Assembly: GCF_018882245.1 (NCBI RefSeq)
Contig: NZ_JACVOV010000001.1
Span: 434,001 to 498,000, forward strand
Reading direction: 5' to 3'
Source of the DNA: Polynucleobacter sp. AP-Capit-er-40B-B4
GTDB lineage: Bacteria; Pseudomonadota; Gammaproteobacteria; Burkholderiales; Burkholderiaceae
Length of the DNA: 64,000 nt
Shown: one piece after another, positions 17,525-27,036 of the stretch
Layout of the letters: every line of letters begins with the position of its first letter
Position numbering within the stretch: position 1 is the first letter of the stretch
Notes under the pieces: model-generated
What the model was told of the DNA's origin: nothing
Databases searched by the model: none
Seen by the model: only the letters and a program-made list of their open reading frames with translations
Program-made: the position numbers and the translations under genes

Positions 17525-18325
17525 ATGCTTGAATTAGACACCATAGAACAGCCTGATACCGCTAAAAGGGATAGTTCCAGCGAGAACTCATCCATGCTCA
17601 AAGGCGTAGTGATCTTGGAGGCTTTGGCCGCATTGCAGCAGCCCGCCACCCTAGCCCAACTCATGCAAATTACCGGAATGCCAAAAGCATCCCTGCATAG
17701 AACCTTGGCCATTTTTGAAGAGGCAGGCTTGGTAGCAAGGGAGCCAGGCGGAAGAACCTATGCCCCTGGTGAGCGACTTTCTCATCTGGCGATGTCCACA
17801 ATGACGCACGATAGTGTTTCAGCTATTCGTCATACTATCCTACGCGGCTTAGTCGCTGAACTAGGTGAAACCTGCAACCTTGCTGTTTTAAGGCGCGGTG
17901 AATTGTTTTATTTGGATCGCGTCGAAGCTGACTGGGCTTTGCGCCTTCACCTACCGCCAGGCACAGTGCTACCTCCACATTGCAGTGCCAGCGGAAAATT
18001 ACTTCTTGCTTACAAACCTGTAGATGAGCGTACCAAGATTTTAGAAAGTCTTCCGCTACAGCAATTTACTCATAGAACTATTACTGATCGCCACCTATTG
18101 GAATCAGAGATGGAAAGAATTGTGAGTACCGGCTATGCGGTAGACAACGAAGAATATGTATTAGGAGTTTCTTGTGTGGCAGTACCCGTCAAGGACTCAC
18201 TAGGTGAGGTAGTAGCAGCGATTGCCGTTCATGCAGCAACAGCAAGACTCCCTCTAAATCAAGCGATGGAACATATTCCTAAGCTAAAAGAAGCGTCTGA
18301 GCGCATCTCTCAAACCCTTTCCTAA
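17525..18325 (+). CDS. IclR-family transcriptional regulator (second copy)
   Basis: A 266-residue IclR protein: winged helix at about residues 22-85 (TLAQLMQITGMPKASLHRTL), effector domain with LFYLDRVEADWALRLHLPPG and HCSASGKLLLAY, and SCVAVPVKDS near the end. It is divergent from Bug-sauS-sauT and is followed by pta (39-bp gap) and soeABC. Repeated GGAACA-like palindromes upstream of it and upstream of xsc suggest it controls the sulfoacetaldehyde branch. The inducer may be sulfoacetate or a CoA ester; unknown. It differs clearly from the IclR at 8800, so this is not a recent duplication. Confidence 0.9.
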   Translation: MLELDTIEQPDTAKRDSSSENSSMLKGVVILEALAALQQPATLAQLMQITGMPKASLHRTLAIFEEAGLVAREPGGRTYAPGERLSHLAMSTMTHDSVSAIRHTILRGLVAELGETCNLAVLRRGELFYLDRVEADWALRLHLPPGTVLPPHCSASGKLLLAYKPVDERTKILESLPLQQFTHRTITDRHLLESEMERIVSTGYAVDNEEYVLGVSCVAVPVKDSLGEVVAAIAVHAATARLPLNQAMEHIPKLKEASERISQTLS

Positions 18326-18364
18326 TTAGTACAGCATCAAAGCCACCTCAGGACAAATCTAAAC

Positions 18365-19273
18365 GTGAAATATCCACTCTTAGAAAAAATGATTGAGGAG
18401 GCTAAGAGCAATCTACCTCTCGGGGTGGTCTATCCCCTCAGTGCTCCAGCGCTAGAAACTGTTTTCGATCTCATTAAAAGACAGTTATGCACTCCGATTT
18501 TGATAGGCCCCAAAAAAGACATTGAAGAACTTGCGGCAATAGAGGAACTTTGTTTAGACGGCATACAGATTGTGGACACACCTAAAGATCCGATCTTGGC
18601 AACCAAGAAAGCGGTTGAGATGGTGAAAGAGGGCAAGCTAGCAGTTTTGATGAAGGGATCTTTGCACACCGAAGACCTCATGGGGCCGATTGTGCATCGA
18701 GATGGATTGCGCACTGATAAACGCGTCAGTCATCTCTTCTTATTTGAACTTGCGCGCTACCACAAGCTGCTTGGCGTAACTGATGCTGTTGTGAATATTG
18801 CGCCAAACGCCCAACTCAAAAGAGAAATCCTAGCGAATAGCTTGGATGCCTTAAAGAGATTAAGTATTAGCAACGTCAAAGTAGCAATCATTGCAGCTAC
18901 TGAAGTGATTAACCCTGCAATGTCTTCCACCACGGATGCAAAAGAGATTGTTGATGAACATATTGCTCATCCAATTTTTCCAGATACGATCATCGAAGGT
19001 CCTTTTGGATTTGATAATGCGATTTCCGCACAGTCAGCCAGAACAAAAGGGATTTATTCAAAGGTAGCGGGCGATCCTGACCTACTTTTGATGCCTGATT
19101 TGCAAGTCGGCAATATCCTTTACAAGTCCTTTGTCTATATGGCGGGTGCTGAATGTGCAGGCACCATTCTGGGCGCTCAAGTTCCAATCACCCTGACCTC
19201 CAGATCTGATTCTGTTTTTTCTAGAGTGGCATCCACAGCGATGGCTATTCTGCTTGCCAAAAACCCTCAATAA
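18365..19273 (+). CDS. pta: Phosphate acetyltransferase (short type)
   Basis: A 302-residue PTA_PTB-family enzyme (acetyl phosphate + CoA to acetyl-CoA + Pi). GTG start. Features: VLMKGSLHTEDLMGPIVHRDGLRTD (about residue 94 on), NAQLKREILANSLDAL, IIEGPFGFDNAIS and LLMPDLQVGNILYKSF. It is the short form without the DRTGG/N-terminal domain, the form usually found with xsc. Directly followed by soeABC (11 bp). Expected role: capture of acetyl phosphate produced by Xsc. A phosphate butyryltransferase or a bifunctional enoyl-CoA hydratase-type relative is less likely given the context. Confidence 0.85.
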   Translation: MKYPLLEKMIEEAKSNLPLGVVYPLSAPALETVFDLIKRQLCTPILIGPKKDIEELAAIEELCLDGIQIVDTPKDPILATKKAVEMVKEGKLAVLMKGSLHTEDLMGPIVHRDGLRTDKRVSHLFLFELARYHKLLGVTDAVVNIAPNAQLKREILANSLDALKRLSISNVKVAIIAATEVINPAMSSTTDAKEIVDEHIAHPIFPDTIIEGPFGFDNAISAQSARTKGIYSKVAGDPDLLLMPDLQVGNILYKSFVYMAGAECAGTILGAQVPITLTSRSDSVFSRVASTAMAILLAKNPQ

Positions 19274-19284
19274 TTGAGAAGACC

Positions 19285-22173
19285 ATGTTCAAAATATTTT
19301 CCAATGATCCCGTGCATGACCCGATTAATAAGCAAGCACCCGCAACGGAGATCAAAAAAACTACCTGCTATATGTGCGCCTGTCGTTGTGGCATTCGAGC
19401 ACATCTGCGCGATGGCAAATTAGTCTATATCGACGGCAATCCTGAGCACCCTTTGAACCAAGGCGTCATCTGCGCCAAAGGCTCTTCAGGAATCATGAAG
19501 CAGAATTCCCCTGCGCGCATCACGCAGCCGCTGTTGCGTAAAGCAGGAAGTGAAAGAGGGAACGGTGAGTTTGAGCCCATTAGCTGGGAAAAGGCTTTTG
19601 ATATTCTGACTGAGCGTCTTGCGAAAATTCGCGCCACTGATCCAAAGAAATTTGCCCTCTTTACTGGTCGCGACCAAATGCAAGCCTTAACCGGTTTATT
19701 TGCAAGGCAGTTTGGCACGCCTAACTATGCAGCGCATGGCGGCTTTTGCTCTGTAAATATGGCTGCAGGCATGATCTACACCATCGGTGGGAGCTTCTGG
19801 GAATTTGGTGGTCCAGATTTAGATCAAGCGAAATTATTTGTCATGATTGGCACAGCTGAAGATCACCATAGCAATCCAATGAAGATTGCTTTATCTAAAT
19901 TTAAACGGGCTGGCGGTCGCTTTATCTCTATCAACCCAGTGAGAACTGGCTACTCTGCTATTGCTGATGAATGGATTCCGATTAAACCCGGAACCGATGG
20001 TGCATTATTTATGGCCTTGATGCATGAACTGATTCGCCTTGAGAAATACGACGCCCCATTCTTAAAGCGCTTTAGCAACTCAGCACAATTAGTTTGTATG
20101 GATTCAGGTCCGGAGGAAGGCTTATTCCTGTATGACCCTGACTCTGACCCACTCAATACCGATTTGCCACACAACAAATATATCTGGGATGAAAAATCTC
20201 AAAGCGCTAAACCTTGTTTTGCGCAAGGAACATCGCCAGCACTGCTCGGCGAATATGTGATGGGCCCAGGCCCACACCAAGGCAAGAAAGTAGCTCCCTC
20301 ATTTGAACTTCTCAAACGACAAGTTAGTGAAACTACTCCAGAATGGGCTGCAGCTATCACTAGTATTCCTGCAGAACGCATTCGGAAGCTTGCGCTTGAA
20401 ATGGCAGACACTGCATTCGGTCAAGAATTTGAATTACCGATTCCATGGACAGATTCTTGGGGCGAAAAACATGACTCTGTAACCGGTAGACCCGTTGCTT
20501 TCCATGCGATGCGCGGCTTATCTGCCCACTCAAACGGGTTTCAGACAACTCGTGGCTTAGCTGTACTGATGTCACTATTGGGCACCATCGATCGTCCAGG
20601 TGGTTTTAGACACAAAGCGCCTTATCCAAGACAGGTGCCGCCAAATGCAAAGCCCCCTTCCTCTGAAAATGACATCAAGCCAAATACCCCGCTAGCTAAA
20701 CCTCCACTCGGATGGCCAACACAGCCAGAAGATTTGGCGCTAGATTCTGATGGCAAACCGCTGCGTATTGATAAAGCCTATTCCTGGGAGCACCCGTTAG
20801 CTGCACATGGATTAATGCATAACGTCATCACCAATGCAGTGAAGGGTGACCCCTACTCCATCGATACGCTCATGATCTTCATGGCTAATATGTCATGGAA
20901 TTCCACCATGAATACCATGGAAGTTCGTGAACATCTCAACGCCAAAAATGATGATGGTGAATTTAAGATTCCATTCTTAGTAGTGTGTGATGCATTTCAA
21001 TCCGAGATGGTGGACTTTGCAGACTTAGTACTTCCTGATACCACCTATCTCGAGCGCCATGATGTAATGAGCATGCTTGATAGACCAATCTCGGAGTTTG
21101 ATGGTCCTGTTGATTCTGTGCGCATCCCTGTTCTGGAGCCTTTAGGCGAATGCAAACCATTCCAGGAAGTATTGATTGAATTGGCTTCACGTTTAAAGTT
21201 CCCGGCGTTTACCACTCCAGAAGGTGAGCGCAAGTTCAAAGATTACCCTGACTTTATTACCCGCTTCCAAACCACTCCTGATTCAGGTATTGGGTTCTTG
21301 AGTGGTTGGCGCGGCAAAGATGGGGATAAGCCATTGCGCGGCGAACCCAATCCAAATCAGTGGCAAAAATACGCTGAAAACAATTGCGTGCATCAATATC
21401 ACATGCCTCCAGAGCATCAATACATGCGCAACTGGAACAAGGGCTACTTAGACTTCTCAAAAGAAAATGCTCTGCGCCAGAAGAATGATCCAATCATGAT
21501 TGCGATCTACTCAGATATCTTGCAACGTTTTAGATTGGCATCTACCGGAAAACGTCCCGGCGCACAACCTCCAGAACATCTCAAAGCACGCATCTACAAA
21601 TACTTTGATCCGCTGCCTTTCTGGTATCCACCGCTGGAAGATGAAGCAACTGATCTCACTAAATTTACATTGAATGCAATTACCCAGCGCCCAATGGCGA
21701 TGTACCACTCATGGGACTCACAGAACGCTTGGTTAAGGCAAATTCATAGCCACAACTATTTATACGTCAACACTGCTACTGCACTCAAGAGCGGCATCGC
21801 TGATGGCGCCTGGATGTGGATTGAATCTCAATGGGGCAAAGTCCGCTGCATGGCAAGGCATTCAGAGGCGGTTGACCCAGGCACAGTATGGACTTGGAAT
21901 GCGATTGGTAAAGCAGAATCCGCTTGGAGCCTGACAAACGATGCGGATGAATCTAAAAAAGGATTCTTGTTAAACCACCTCATCTCTGAAGAGCTTCCAT
22001 TGGGCGGATTTACCGTCAGCAACTCCGATCCAATCACTGGTCAAGCTGGCTGGTATGACGTCAGAGTTCGATTGGCGCCCGCAGATGAAAATGAACCAAA
22101 AGAAACTTGGCCACAAGTAAAAGCATATGAAGTTCCTGGAATGGCCCTCAAAAAATCGGGGGAGACAAAATGA
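19285..22173 (+). CDS. soeA: Molybdopterin oxidoreductase, probable sulfite dehydrogenase subunit SoeA
   Basis: A 962-residue DMSO-reductase-family catalytic subunit that should oxidise sulfite to sulfate. The N-terminal 4Fe-4S motif is visible (CYMCACRCGIRAH ... GVICAKG, residues 32-70), followed by the molybdopterin domains (GGFCSVNMAAG, SINPVRTGYSA, ...) and a molydopterin-binding C-terminal domain. There is no twin-arginine signal, so it works in the cytoplasm, as SoeA does. The adjacent four-cluster ferredoxin and DmsC-like membrane gene complete a SoeABC set, and its place after pta in an Xsc island fits sulfite as substrate. Other DMSO-reductase substrates (e.g. polysulfide, thiosulfate) are possible. 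Confidence 0.83.
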   Translation: MFKIFSNDPVHDPINKQAPATEIKKTTCYMCACRCGIRAHLRDGKLVYIDGNPEHPLNQGVICAKGSSGIMKQNSPARITQPLLRKAGSERGNGEFEPISWEKAFDILTERLAKIRATDPKKFALFTGRDQMQALTGLFARQFGTPNYAAHGGFCSVNMAAGMIYTIGGSFWEFGGPDLDQAKLFVMIGTAEDHHSNPMKIALSKFKRAGGRFISINPVRTGYSAIADEWIPIKPGTDGALFMALMHELIRLEKYDAPFLKRFSNSAQLVCMDSGPEEGLFLYDPDSDPLNTDLPHNKYIWDEKSQSAKPCFAQGTSPALLGEYVMGPGPHQGKKVAPSFELLKRQVSETTPEWAAAITSIPAERIRKLALEMADTAFGQEFELPIPWTDSWGEKHDSVTGRPVAFHAMRGLSAHSNGFQTTRGLAVLMSLLGTIDRPGGFRHKAPYPRQVPPNAKPPSSENDIKPNTPLAKPPLGWPTQPEDLALDSDGKPLRIDKAYSWEHPLAAHGLMHNVITNAVKGDPYSIDTLMIFMANMSWNSTMNTMEVREHLNAKNDDGEFKIPFLVVCDAFQSEMVDFADLVLPDTTYLERHDVMSMLDRPISEFDGPVDSVRIPVLEPLGECKPFQEVLIELASRLKFPAFTTPEGERKFKDYPDFITRFQTTPDSGIGFLSGWRGKDGDKPLRGEPNPNQWQKYAENNCVHQYHMPPEHQYMRNWNKGYLDFSKENALRQKNDPIMIAIYSDILQRFRLASTGKRPGAQPPEHLKARIYKYFDPLPFWYPPLEDEATDLTKFTLNAITQRPMAMYHSWDSQNAWLRQIHSHNYLYVNTATALKSGIADGAWMWIESQWGKVRCMARHSEAVDPGTVWTWNAIGKAESAWSLTNDADESKKGFLLNHLISEELPLGGFTVSNSDPITGQAGWYDVRVRLAPADENEPKETWPQVKAYEVPGMALKKSGETK

Positions 22174-22829
22174 GCAAAAAAAATAAACAACTAGCTCTCG
22201 TTATTGACTTAAATGTATGTGTGGGTTGCCATGCGTGTGTTACCTCTTGTAAAGAGTGGAACACCTCTGGCTCAGCAGGTCCACTAACCGATCTTAATGC
22301 TTATGGGGCTAGCCCAAGTGGCACATTCTTTAATAGAGTGCAAACCTTTGAAGCAGGTACATTCCCAAATACACAGACGGTTCACTTTCCAAAATCTTGC
22401 TTGCATTGCGAAGAGCCCCCCTGTGTTCCAGTTTGCCCTACTGGTGCAAGCTATAAACGCAAAGAGGATGGCATCGTTCTCGTAGACTACGATAAATGCA
22501 TTGGTTGCAGCTATTGCTCTTGGGCTTGCCCTTACGGCGCACGCGAGCTTGATCAAGAACGCCAGGTGATGACTAAGTGCACACTCTGTGTAGATCGCAT
22601 CTATAGCGAGACTTTGCCAGAGGCTGAGAAAAAACCGGCTTGTGTACTAGCATGTCCTACTAGCGCGCGCATCTTTGGTGATGTACATGATCCAGAGTCT
22701 GCCGCAAGCAAAGCGATAGAAGAACGCTCAGGTTATGCGCTCATGCCTGAATGGGAAACTCAACCAGCCAATCACTACTTACCGCGCTCCATTATGGAAA
22801 CGATTGATGCAGCAAGGAATGACAAATAA
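22170..22829 (+). CDS. soeB: 4Fe-4S electron-transfer subunit SoeB
   Basis: A 219-residue iron-sulfur protein with four cysteine clusters: CVGCHACVTSCKEWN, CLHCEEPPCVPVCP, CIGCSYCSWACPYGA and CTLCVDRI...CVLACP. This is the DmsB/PsrB/SoeB pattern, shuttling electrons from the molybdenum subunit to the membrane anchor. Its ATG overlaps the soeA stop by 4 bases (ATGA). No signal peptide. Identity as SoeB is from operon context. Confidence 0.85.
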   Translation: MSKKNKQLALVIDLNVCVGCHACVTSCKEWNTSGSAGPLTDLNAYGASPSGTFFNRVQTFEAGTFPNTQTVHFPKSCLHCEEPPCVPVCPTGASYKRKEDGIVLVDYDKCIGCSYCSWACPYGARELDQERQVMTKCTLCVDRIYSETLPEAEKKPACVLACPTSARIFGDVHDPESAASKAIEERSGYALMPEWETQPANHYLPRSIMETIDAARNDK

Positions 22830-23764
22830 TGCGCCCACAATTTTCAATTATTTTCTTTACCACCTTGGCCGGAATGGCTCAAGGCCTACTATTTTTTATA
22901 GCGCTAGCAAACTTGCATAGCCAAGCCACCCCAAGCGCATTTCTTACTAACCTCGCTCTACCAGTTGCTTTTGTTCTGCTAGCTTTGGGCTTAGTTGCTT
23001 CATTCTTTCACTTGGGTCACCCCGAGCGAGCATGGCGCGCTGCCATGATGTGGAGAACTTCCTGGTTATCGAGAGAGGTTATCGCTCTACCAGCAGTTAT
23101 GGCTGTCACAGTAGTTATTTACCTCTATGCGCGCTTTAGCCAAGTACCGCAGTGGCTATGGCTTGCTCTGCTTTTCACCACCATGGCTCTTTGGGTATGC
23201 ACCGCAAAGATCTATCAGTGTATTCGCTTCATTCAGGAGTGGTCCCACCCTTCCACCCTAACTAACTTTATTCTGCTGGGGATGACTTCAGGCTGGATCT
23301 TGTTAGAACTTCTCATTGCAGTATGGGGAGATACTTCTGTACAAATGATTGATGCTCCACTTTCAGTTATTGCTTTCTTACTATTATTTTTATCATTCAA
23401 TCTAAAGCTCTGGATTTGGAGCCGCAACCGCAAACTAAAGCCTAAGTCAAATCTAGCTTCAGCGACTGGCATCAAAGGTAACAATATTCGCCAAACCTCT
23501 ATGGGTCTTATGGGCGGGAGTTTTAATACTCGTGAATTCTTTCATCATCAAACAGATAAAGTGATAGCTAATTTACGTAAGATCATTTTGCTTTGTGCTT
23601 ATGTGGTCCCCATGATTTTGATGGCTTATGCCATTAGCTCACCTAGTTTCTTGGTGATTGCATTGGCATTGCTCATCAACTATCTGGGTTTACTCGCAGA
23701 AAGATGGATGTTTTTTGCAGAAGCCAACCATCCACAAAATTTGTATTACCAACGAGTTTCCTAA
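22829..23764 (+). CDS. soeC: DmsC/NrfD-like membrane anchor subunit SoeC
   Basis: A 311-residue membrane protein with about eight hydrophobic segments, DmsC-like: the FHLGHPERAWRAAMMWRTSWLSRE stretch near residue 60-85 is typical. It starts on the TAATG overlap with soeB. It anchors the sulfite dehydrogenase to the inner face of the membrane and passes electrons to quinone. The C-terminal region (AERWMFFAEANHPQNLYY) also fits DmsC-type anchors. Confidence 0.85.
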   Translation: MRPQFSIIFFTTLAGMAQGLLFFIALANLHSQATPSAFLTNLALPVAFVLLALGLVASFFHLGHPERAWRAAMMWRTSWLSREVIALPAVMAVTVVIYLYARFSQVPQWLWLALLFTTMALWVCTAKIYQCIRFIQEWSHPSTLTNFILLGMTSGWILLELLIAVWGDTSVQMIDAPLSVIAFLLLFLSFNLKLWIWSRNRKLKPKSNLASATGIKGNNIRQTSMGLMGGSFNTREFFHHQTDKVIANLRKIILLCAYVVPMILMAYAISSPSFLVIALALLINYLGLLAERWMFFAEANHPQNLYYQRVS

Positions 23765-23773
23765 ATTCACCTG

Positions 23774-24349
23774 ATGCCGATGGATCAATTTGCCGAACAG
23801 CTTATCCACGGCAGAACTCACATATCACCGAAAAGGCTGGGTAACCCAGGTCCTAGTCAAGCTCAAAAGGAAACCATCCTCTTGGCAGCTAATGCGGCAC
23901 CTGATCACGGCAGAATGGTGCCATGGCGCTTCATTGAAATACAAGAAAGTAGTCGCTCTGCTCTTGGCGAGGTTTTTCGTCAATGTCTGCTAGATCGAGA
24001 TCAAGAGGCTACTTCAATACAACAACAAGAAGCGCTTGATAAAGCCTCTCGTGGACCACTACTATTGCTGGCAGTGGCAAACTACAAAGACAGCAATGAA
24101 GATATCAGCAGGCAAGAAAAGCTCATATCTCTTGGCTGCGCCATTCAAAACATTCTCTTAAGCGCTTACGCCTTTGGTTTTGGCTCAGGATTATCGAGCG
24201 GTAGAGCACTACAAAGCGATCGCATTAGAGCATTATTTCAACTCACCGATGACGAAGAGCCCATCTGCTTTATTACGATCGGCACGGTATTAAAAAATAA
24301 GCCCGGCCGTATTCGACCGAGCTTATCTGAATACCACTCCATTTTTTAA
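23774..24349 (+). CDS. Nitroreductase-family flavoprotein
   Basis: A 191-residue FMN-type nitroreductase-fold protein: NAAPDHGRMVPWRFIEIQ (residues 38-55) and SLGCAIQNILLSAYAFGFGSG (about 118-138) are family signatures. ATG at 23774 or the in-frame ATG two codons later; both have weak ribosome sites. It starts nine bases after soeC and is probably co-transcribed. The YdjA-like subgroup reduces nitro or enone compounds with NADPH, but nothing ties this copy to a substrate. It may act on a sulfur pathway intermediate or be an unrelated passenger. Confidence 0.8.
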   Translation: MPMDQFAEQLIHGRTHISPKRLGNPGPSQAQKETILLAANAAPDHGRMVPWRFIEIQESSRSALGEVFRQCLLDRDQEATSIQQQEALDKASRGPLLLLAVANYKDSNEDISRQEKLISLGCAIQNILLSAYAFGFGSGLSSGRALQSDRIRALFQLTDDEEPICFITIGTVLKNKPGRIRPSLSEYHSIF

Positions 24350-24356
24350 AAGATAA

Positions 24357-24764
24357 CTAGAGAACCTCTACTGTTTGGTTCTTGGTATCGATGCGCAATC
24401 TAGCCCCGCTGACAATAGCTTGAGTGATATCGCAATCAAAACCACTTAGCATGGGGATGCCGGCGTGTGCTGCGCCTTGGGCCAAAATTGGATTTACAGC
24501 ATTAAAAATAATGGCTGATGGACAAAGATTCCTAGACTTCATCTCAAATAGCATCCAAGCACTTGCAACGCCACCTTTGGCGGCATCTAATACCAAAATT
24601 TTATCTTTATACGATTGGCCATATAACTTATGAGCCGGTCTTGAAAAGACTCCCTTAAGACGATCTAAGTCATAACGAGCGGAAAAACCATCTGATGCGC
24701 TAAGGCACTCACCCTCGATACTCTCGCCCTGAGCATGTTTAGCCTTATATATTTTTGTACTCAC
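24357..24764 (-). CDS. Aconitase X small (swivel) subunit, DUF126
   Basis: A 135-residue DUF126 protein, the separate swivel domain of the aconitase-X complex. The ARYDLDRLKGVFSRPAHKLYGQS and VLDAAKGGVASAWMLFEMK stretches are typical. It overlaps the stop of the large subunit gene by 4 bases (ATGA), so the two are translated together. Known bacterial pairs are cis-3-hydroxyproline dehydratases; archaeal ones are phosphomevalonate dehydratases. The substrate here is not evident. Confidence 0.88.
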   Translation of the reverse strand: MSTKIYKAKHAQGESIEGECLSASDGFSARYDLDRLKGVFSRPAHKLYGQSYKDKILVLDAAKGGVASAWMLFEMKSRNLCPSAIIFNAVNPILAQGAAHAGIPMLSGFDCDITQAIVSGARLRIDTKNQTVEVL

Positions 24765-25993
24765 TTAAGTCTCCCCGTTACAGCAGCCTGAACACAATCT
24801 TCCATCGACGCCAACATCGGCGTGTAGCCATAGCCACCCAAAATATTTACTATCTTTGCGCTATTTGTTGCCAACACCTTCCATCCGTTTGTCTCGGCAA
24901 TTTCTCTCGCATACGATTGATAAAAGCACATGCCAGAAAACACCGTTCCGCCAGCACTCTCAATCATTTCGGTATAGCCCATGCGATCAGAGTCAGGCTT
25001 CACTTGCGGACTTGTCATGGCTAGCAAAGGCTTGATAAATTTCTTGCCATTGCACAACTCGGCAATACTCTTCATTTCCATCAGGCTTAATTGCGGAGCC
25101 GAAAATACAACGACATCGATTTCTTCCGCAATCCGATACGAATTTTGCAATCCCATCACCTCTTCTTTAGTGATAAGAATCTCTGGAAGATGAAGATACT
25201 CAAGATCTCGGGGCCGCAGAGCCTCAGGAGTCACTCCCAGCACATGAAATAAAGCCGTAGAACCAAAACTGGCCATGGCTGCGCCAAAATGCTTCATAGC
25301 ATCAGAGCCAGGATGGCCTGCAATTCCCTCGAGCACAGGTACAGACCAGTAGTTACCCGATTTTTTTCCGATTAATCCACCTAACGCACCCCATTCATTC
25401 AAAGTCTGAGGAGTCCATGAAGTTTTAAAACGATGAGTTGGTTTACGGTATTGATCTAAGTGATAGCCATAACGCGGTGTTCTGCCGGTAAGACCCGCCG
25501 CTAATGCCGAAGGGCCGCCCTCAAAATTAGATCGAGCACCACAAACACTGTTTGAGTAGATCACGACGCCCGTATCGCCAAACGCTAAATGCTCGCCGAA
25601 CACCGGAGCCATAATCGTTTGGTAATTAATACAGGTGTCTGTCATTGATACACCCATTTTGACAAATGCATCAATCGCACGTCTCTCCAACTCAAGCATC
25701 TTTTCGGTTTGACCCAATTGTTTCGCTTTTGTGAAATCGGTTCCTCTTGGGTCGGTAATGGTTGGGATACGAACCATGCGGTCTGCAATAGCATTTTTTG
25801 CCAATCCCTCTAACCACTCAACCCCAGCCTCACCAAGACTCTCTGTATCAGCCATGATATGAGCCTGGGATACAGGAACTAAATCCTCAGCACCAAAAAA
25901 TTCACCCACCTTAATTTGATGTTGAATTGCAATTTGTCTAACTGGCCCAAACTCTCCAGCAAGCATTGCCTTTTCTTCTGCGTTCAGTTTCAT
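24761..25993 (-). CDS. Aconitase X catalytic subunit (DUF521)
   Basis: The track start is a TTG; the ATG at 25993 gives MKLNAEEKAMLAGEFG, a 410-residue AcnX large subunit. Conserved stretches: MADTESLGEAG, DTCINYQTIMAPVFGEHLAFGDTGVVIYSNSVCGARSNFEGGPSA (Fe-S ligand Cys candidates) and a glycine-rich C-terminal FSGMCFYQSYAREIAET. The enzyme is an Fe-S dehydratase. It follows a Bug receptor gene (18-bp gap) and precedes its swivel subunit. cis-3-hydroxy-L-proline is the best-known bacterial substrate; a link to sulfonates is open. Confidence 0.85.
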   Translation of the reverse strand: MKLNAEEKAMLAGEFGPVRQIAIQHQIKVGEFFGAEDLVPVSQAHIMADTESLGEAGVEWLEGLAKNAIADRMVRIPTITDPRGTDFTKAKQLGQTEKMLELERRAIDAFVKMGVSMTDTCINYQTIMAPVFGEHLAFGDTGVVIYSNSVCGARSNFEGGPSALAAGLTGRTPRYGYHLDQYRKPTHRFKTSWTPQTLNEWGALGGLIGKKSGNYWSVPVLEGIAGHPGSDAMKHFGAAMASFGSTALFHVLGVTPEALRPRDLEYLHLPEILITKEEVMGLQNSYRIAEEIDVVVFSAPQLSLMEMKSIAELCNGKKFIKPLLAMTSPQVKPDSDRMGYTEMIESAGGTVFSGMCFYQSYAREIAETNGWKVLATNSAKIVNILGGYGYTPMLASMEDCVQAAVTGRLK

Positions 25994-26011
25994 TTTTTCT
26001 CTTATCAACTA

Positions 26012-26995
26012 TTAATCAACAGTAGCGCCAGAGTCACGGACTACTCTAGCCCACTTAGCAATTTCACTTGTTTGAAAGTTCGCTAAACTTTCTTTAAAGT
26101 CAGTATTTGGCTGCACTCCCAAGTTGCCTAAGCGCTCCTTAAAAGCCGCTGATTGCGCCACCTTTTCTGTATCCATTCTTAGTATTTTGGTAATTGGCTC
26201 AGGCAATTTAGCTGGGGCAAATAAAGCCCACCAAGCAGTGGATTCAAACTGTGGATAACCTAATTCTGCTACTGTTGGCACACTCGGTAGCAACGGTGAA
26301 CGCGTCTTACTAGTCACAGCCAAAGCGCGTAATTTTCCTGAAGTGATATGGGGTAAGACTGACTGAATTGGATCAAAAACCAAAGGTATCTGATTTCCAA
26401 TTAAATCTGTGACTGCAGGAGCGCTTCCTTTATATGGGATATGCTTCAGCTTAATTTGTGTGGTTGATTCAAATAAGGCCGCAGTCAAATGTCCCGGAGT
26501 TCCATTTCCTGCAGACCCATACGCAATTGTTTCGGGCTTTGATTTAGCCTCTGCAATTAACTCTGCAAGAGTTTTAATGCGATCGCTGGAGTTCACAACA
26601 ATTACAACTGGGGCTGTAGCTACCAAGGCGATTGGTGTGAAATCTTTAGTCATGTCATAAGGCAACTGCTTATACAAACTTCCATTGATTGCATTCGTAC
26701 CGACCGTTCCCATGAATAAGGTATAGCCATCCGGGGCCGACTTTGCCACTAGATCAGCGCCAATTGAACCCCCTGCTCCGCCCTTGTTTTCAATAACGAC
26801 TTGCTCTTTTAAGCGATCGCCTAATAGCACCGCTAACGGTCTAGCGACAATATCAGTTGGACCCCCAGGAGGAAATGGGACGATTAAGCGTATCGGCTTA
26901 CTCGGGTAAGTTTGGGCTAGCACATTGCCTGAAAAAACAATCAAACCAAAGCATGCTAAGAAACATTTGAAACCTTTAGTTATTAGGGTATTCAT
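26012..26995 (-). CDS. Bug-family (TctC-like) periplasmic solute receptor
   Basis: A 327-residue receptor with a Sec signal (MNTLITKGFKCFLACFGLIV, cleaved near VLAQ) and Bug motifs YPSKPIRLIVPFPPGGPTDIVAR and VVIENKGGAGGSIGAD. A GAGG ribosome site precedes the ATG. It lies upstream of the aconitase X pair, so it probably captures the substrate of that pathway. No TctA/TctB partner is present. Separated from xsc by a terminator, so it needs its own promoter or read-through. Confidence 0.9.
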   Translation of the reverse strand: MNTLITKGFKCFLACFGLIVFSGNVLAQTYPSKPIRLIVPFPPGGPTDIVARPLAVLLGDRLKEQVVIENKGGAGGSIGADLVAKSAPDGYTLFMGTVGTNAINGSLYKQLPYDMTKDFTPIALVATAPVVIVVNSSDRIKTLAELIAEAKSKPETIAYGSAGNGTPGHLTAALFESTTQIKLKHIPYKGSAPAVTDLIGNQIPLVFDPIQSVLPHITSGKLRALAVTSKTRSPLLPSVPTVAELGYPQFESTAWWALFAPAKLPEPITKILRMDTEKVAQSAAFKERLGNLGVQPNTDFKESLANFQTSEIAKWARVVRDSGATVD

Positions 26996-27036
26996 AAACA
27001 GACCTCAGCAGAGTGTGGGTAGAAATAGTCTAGCGT

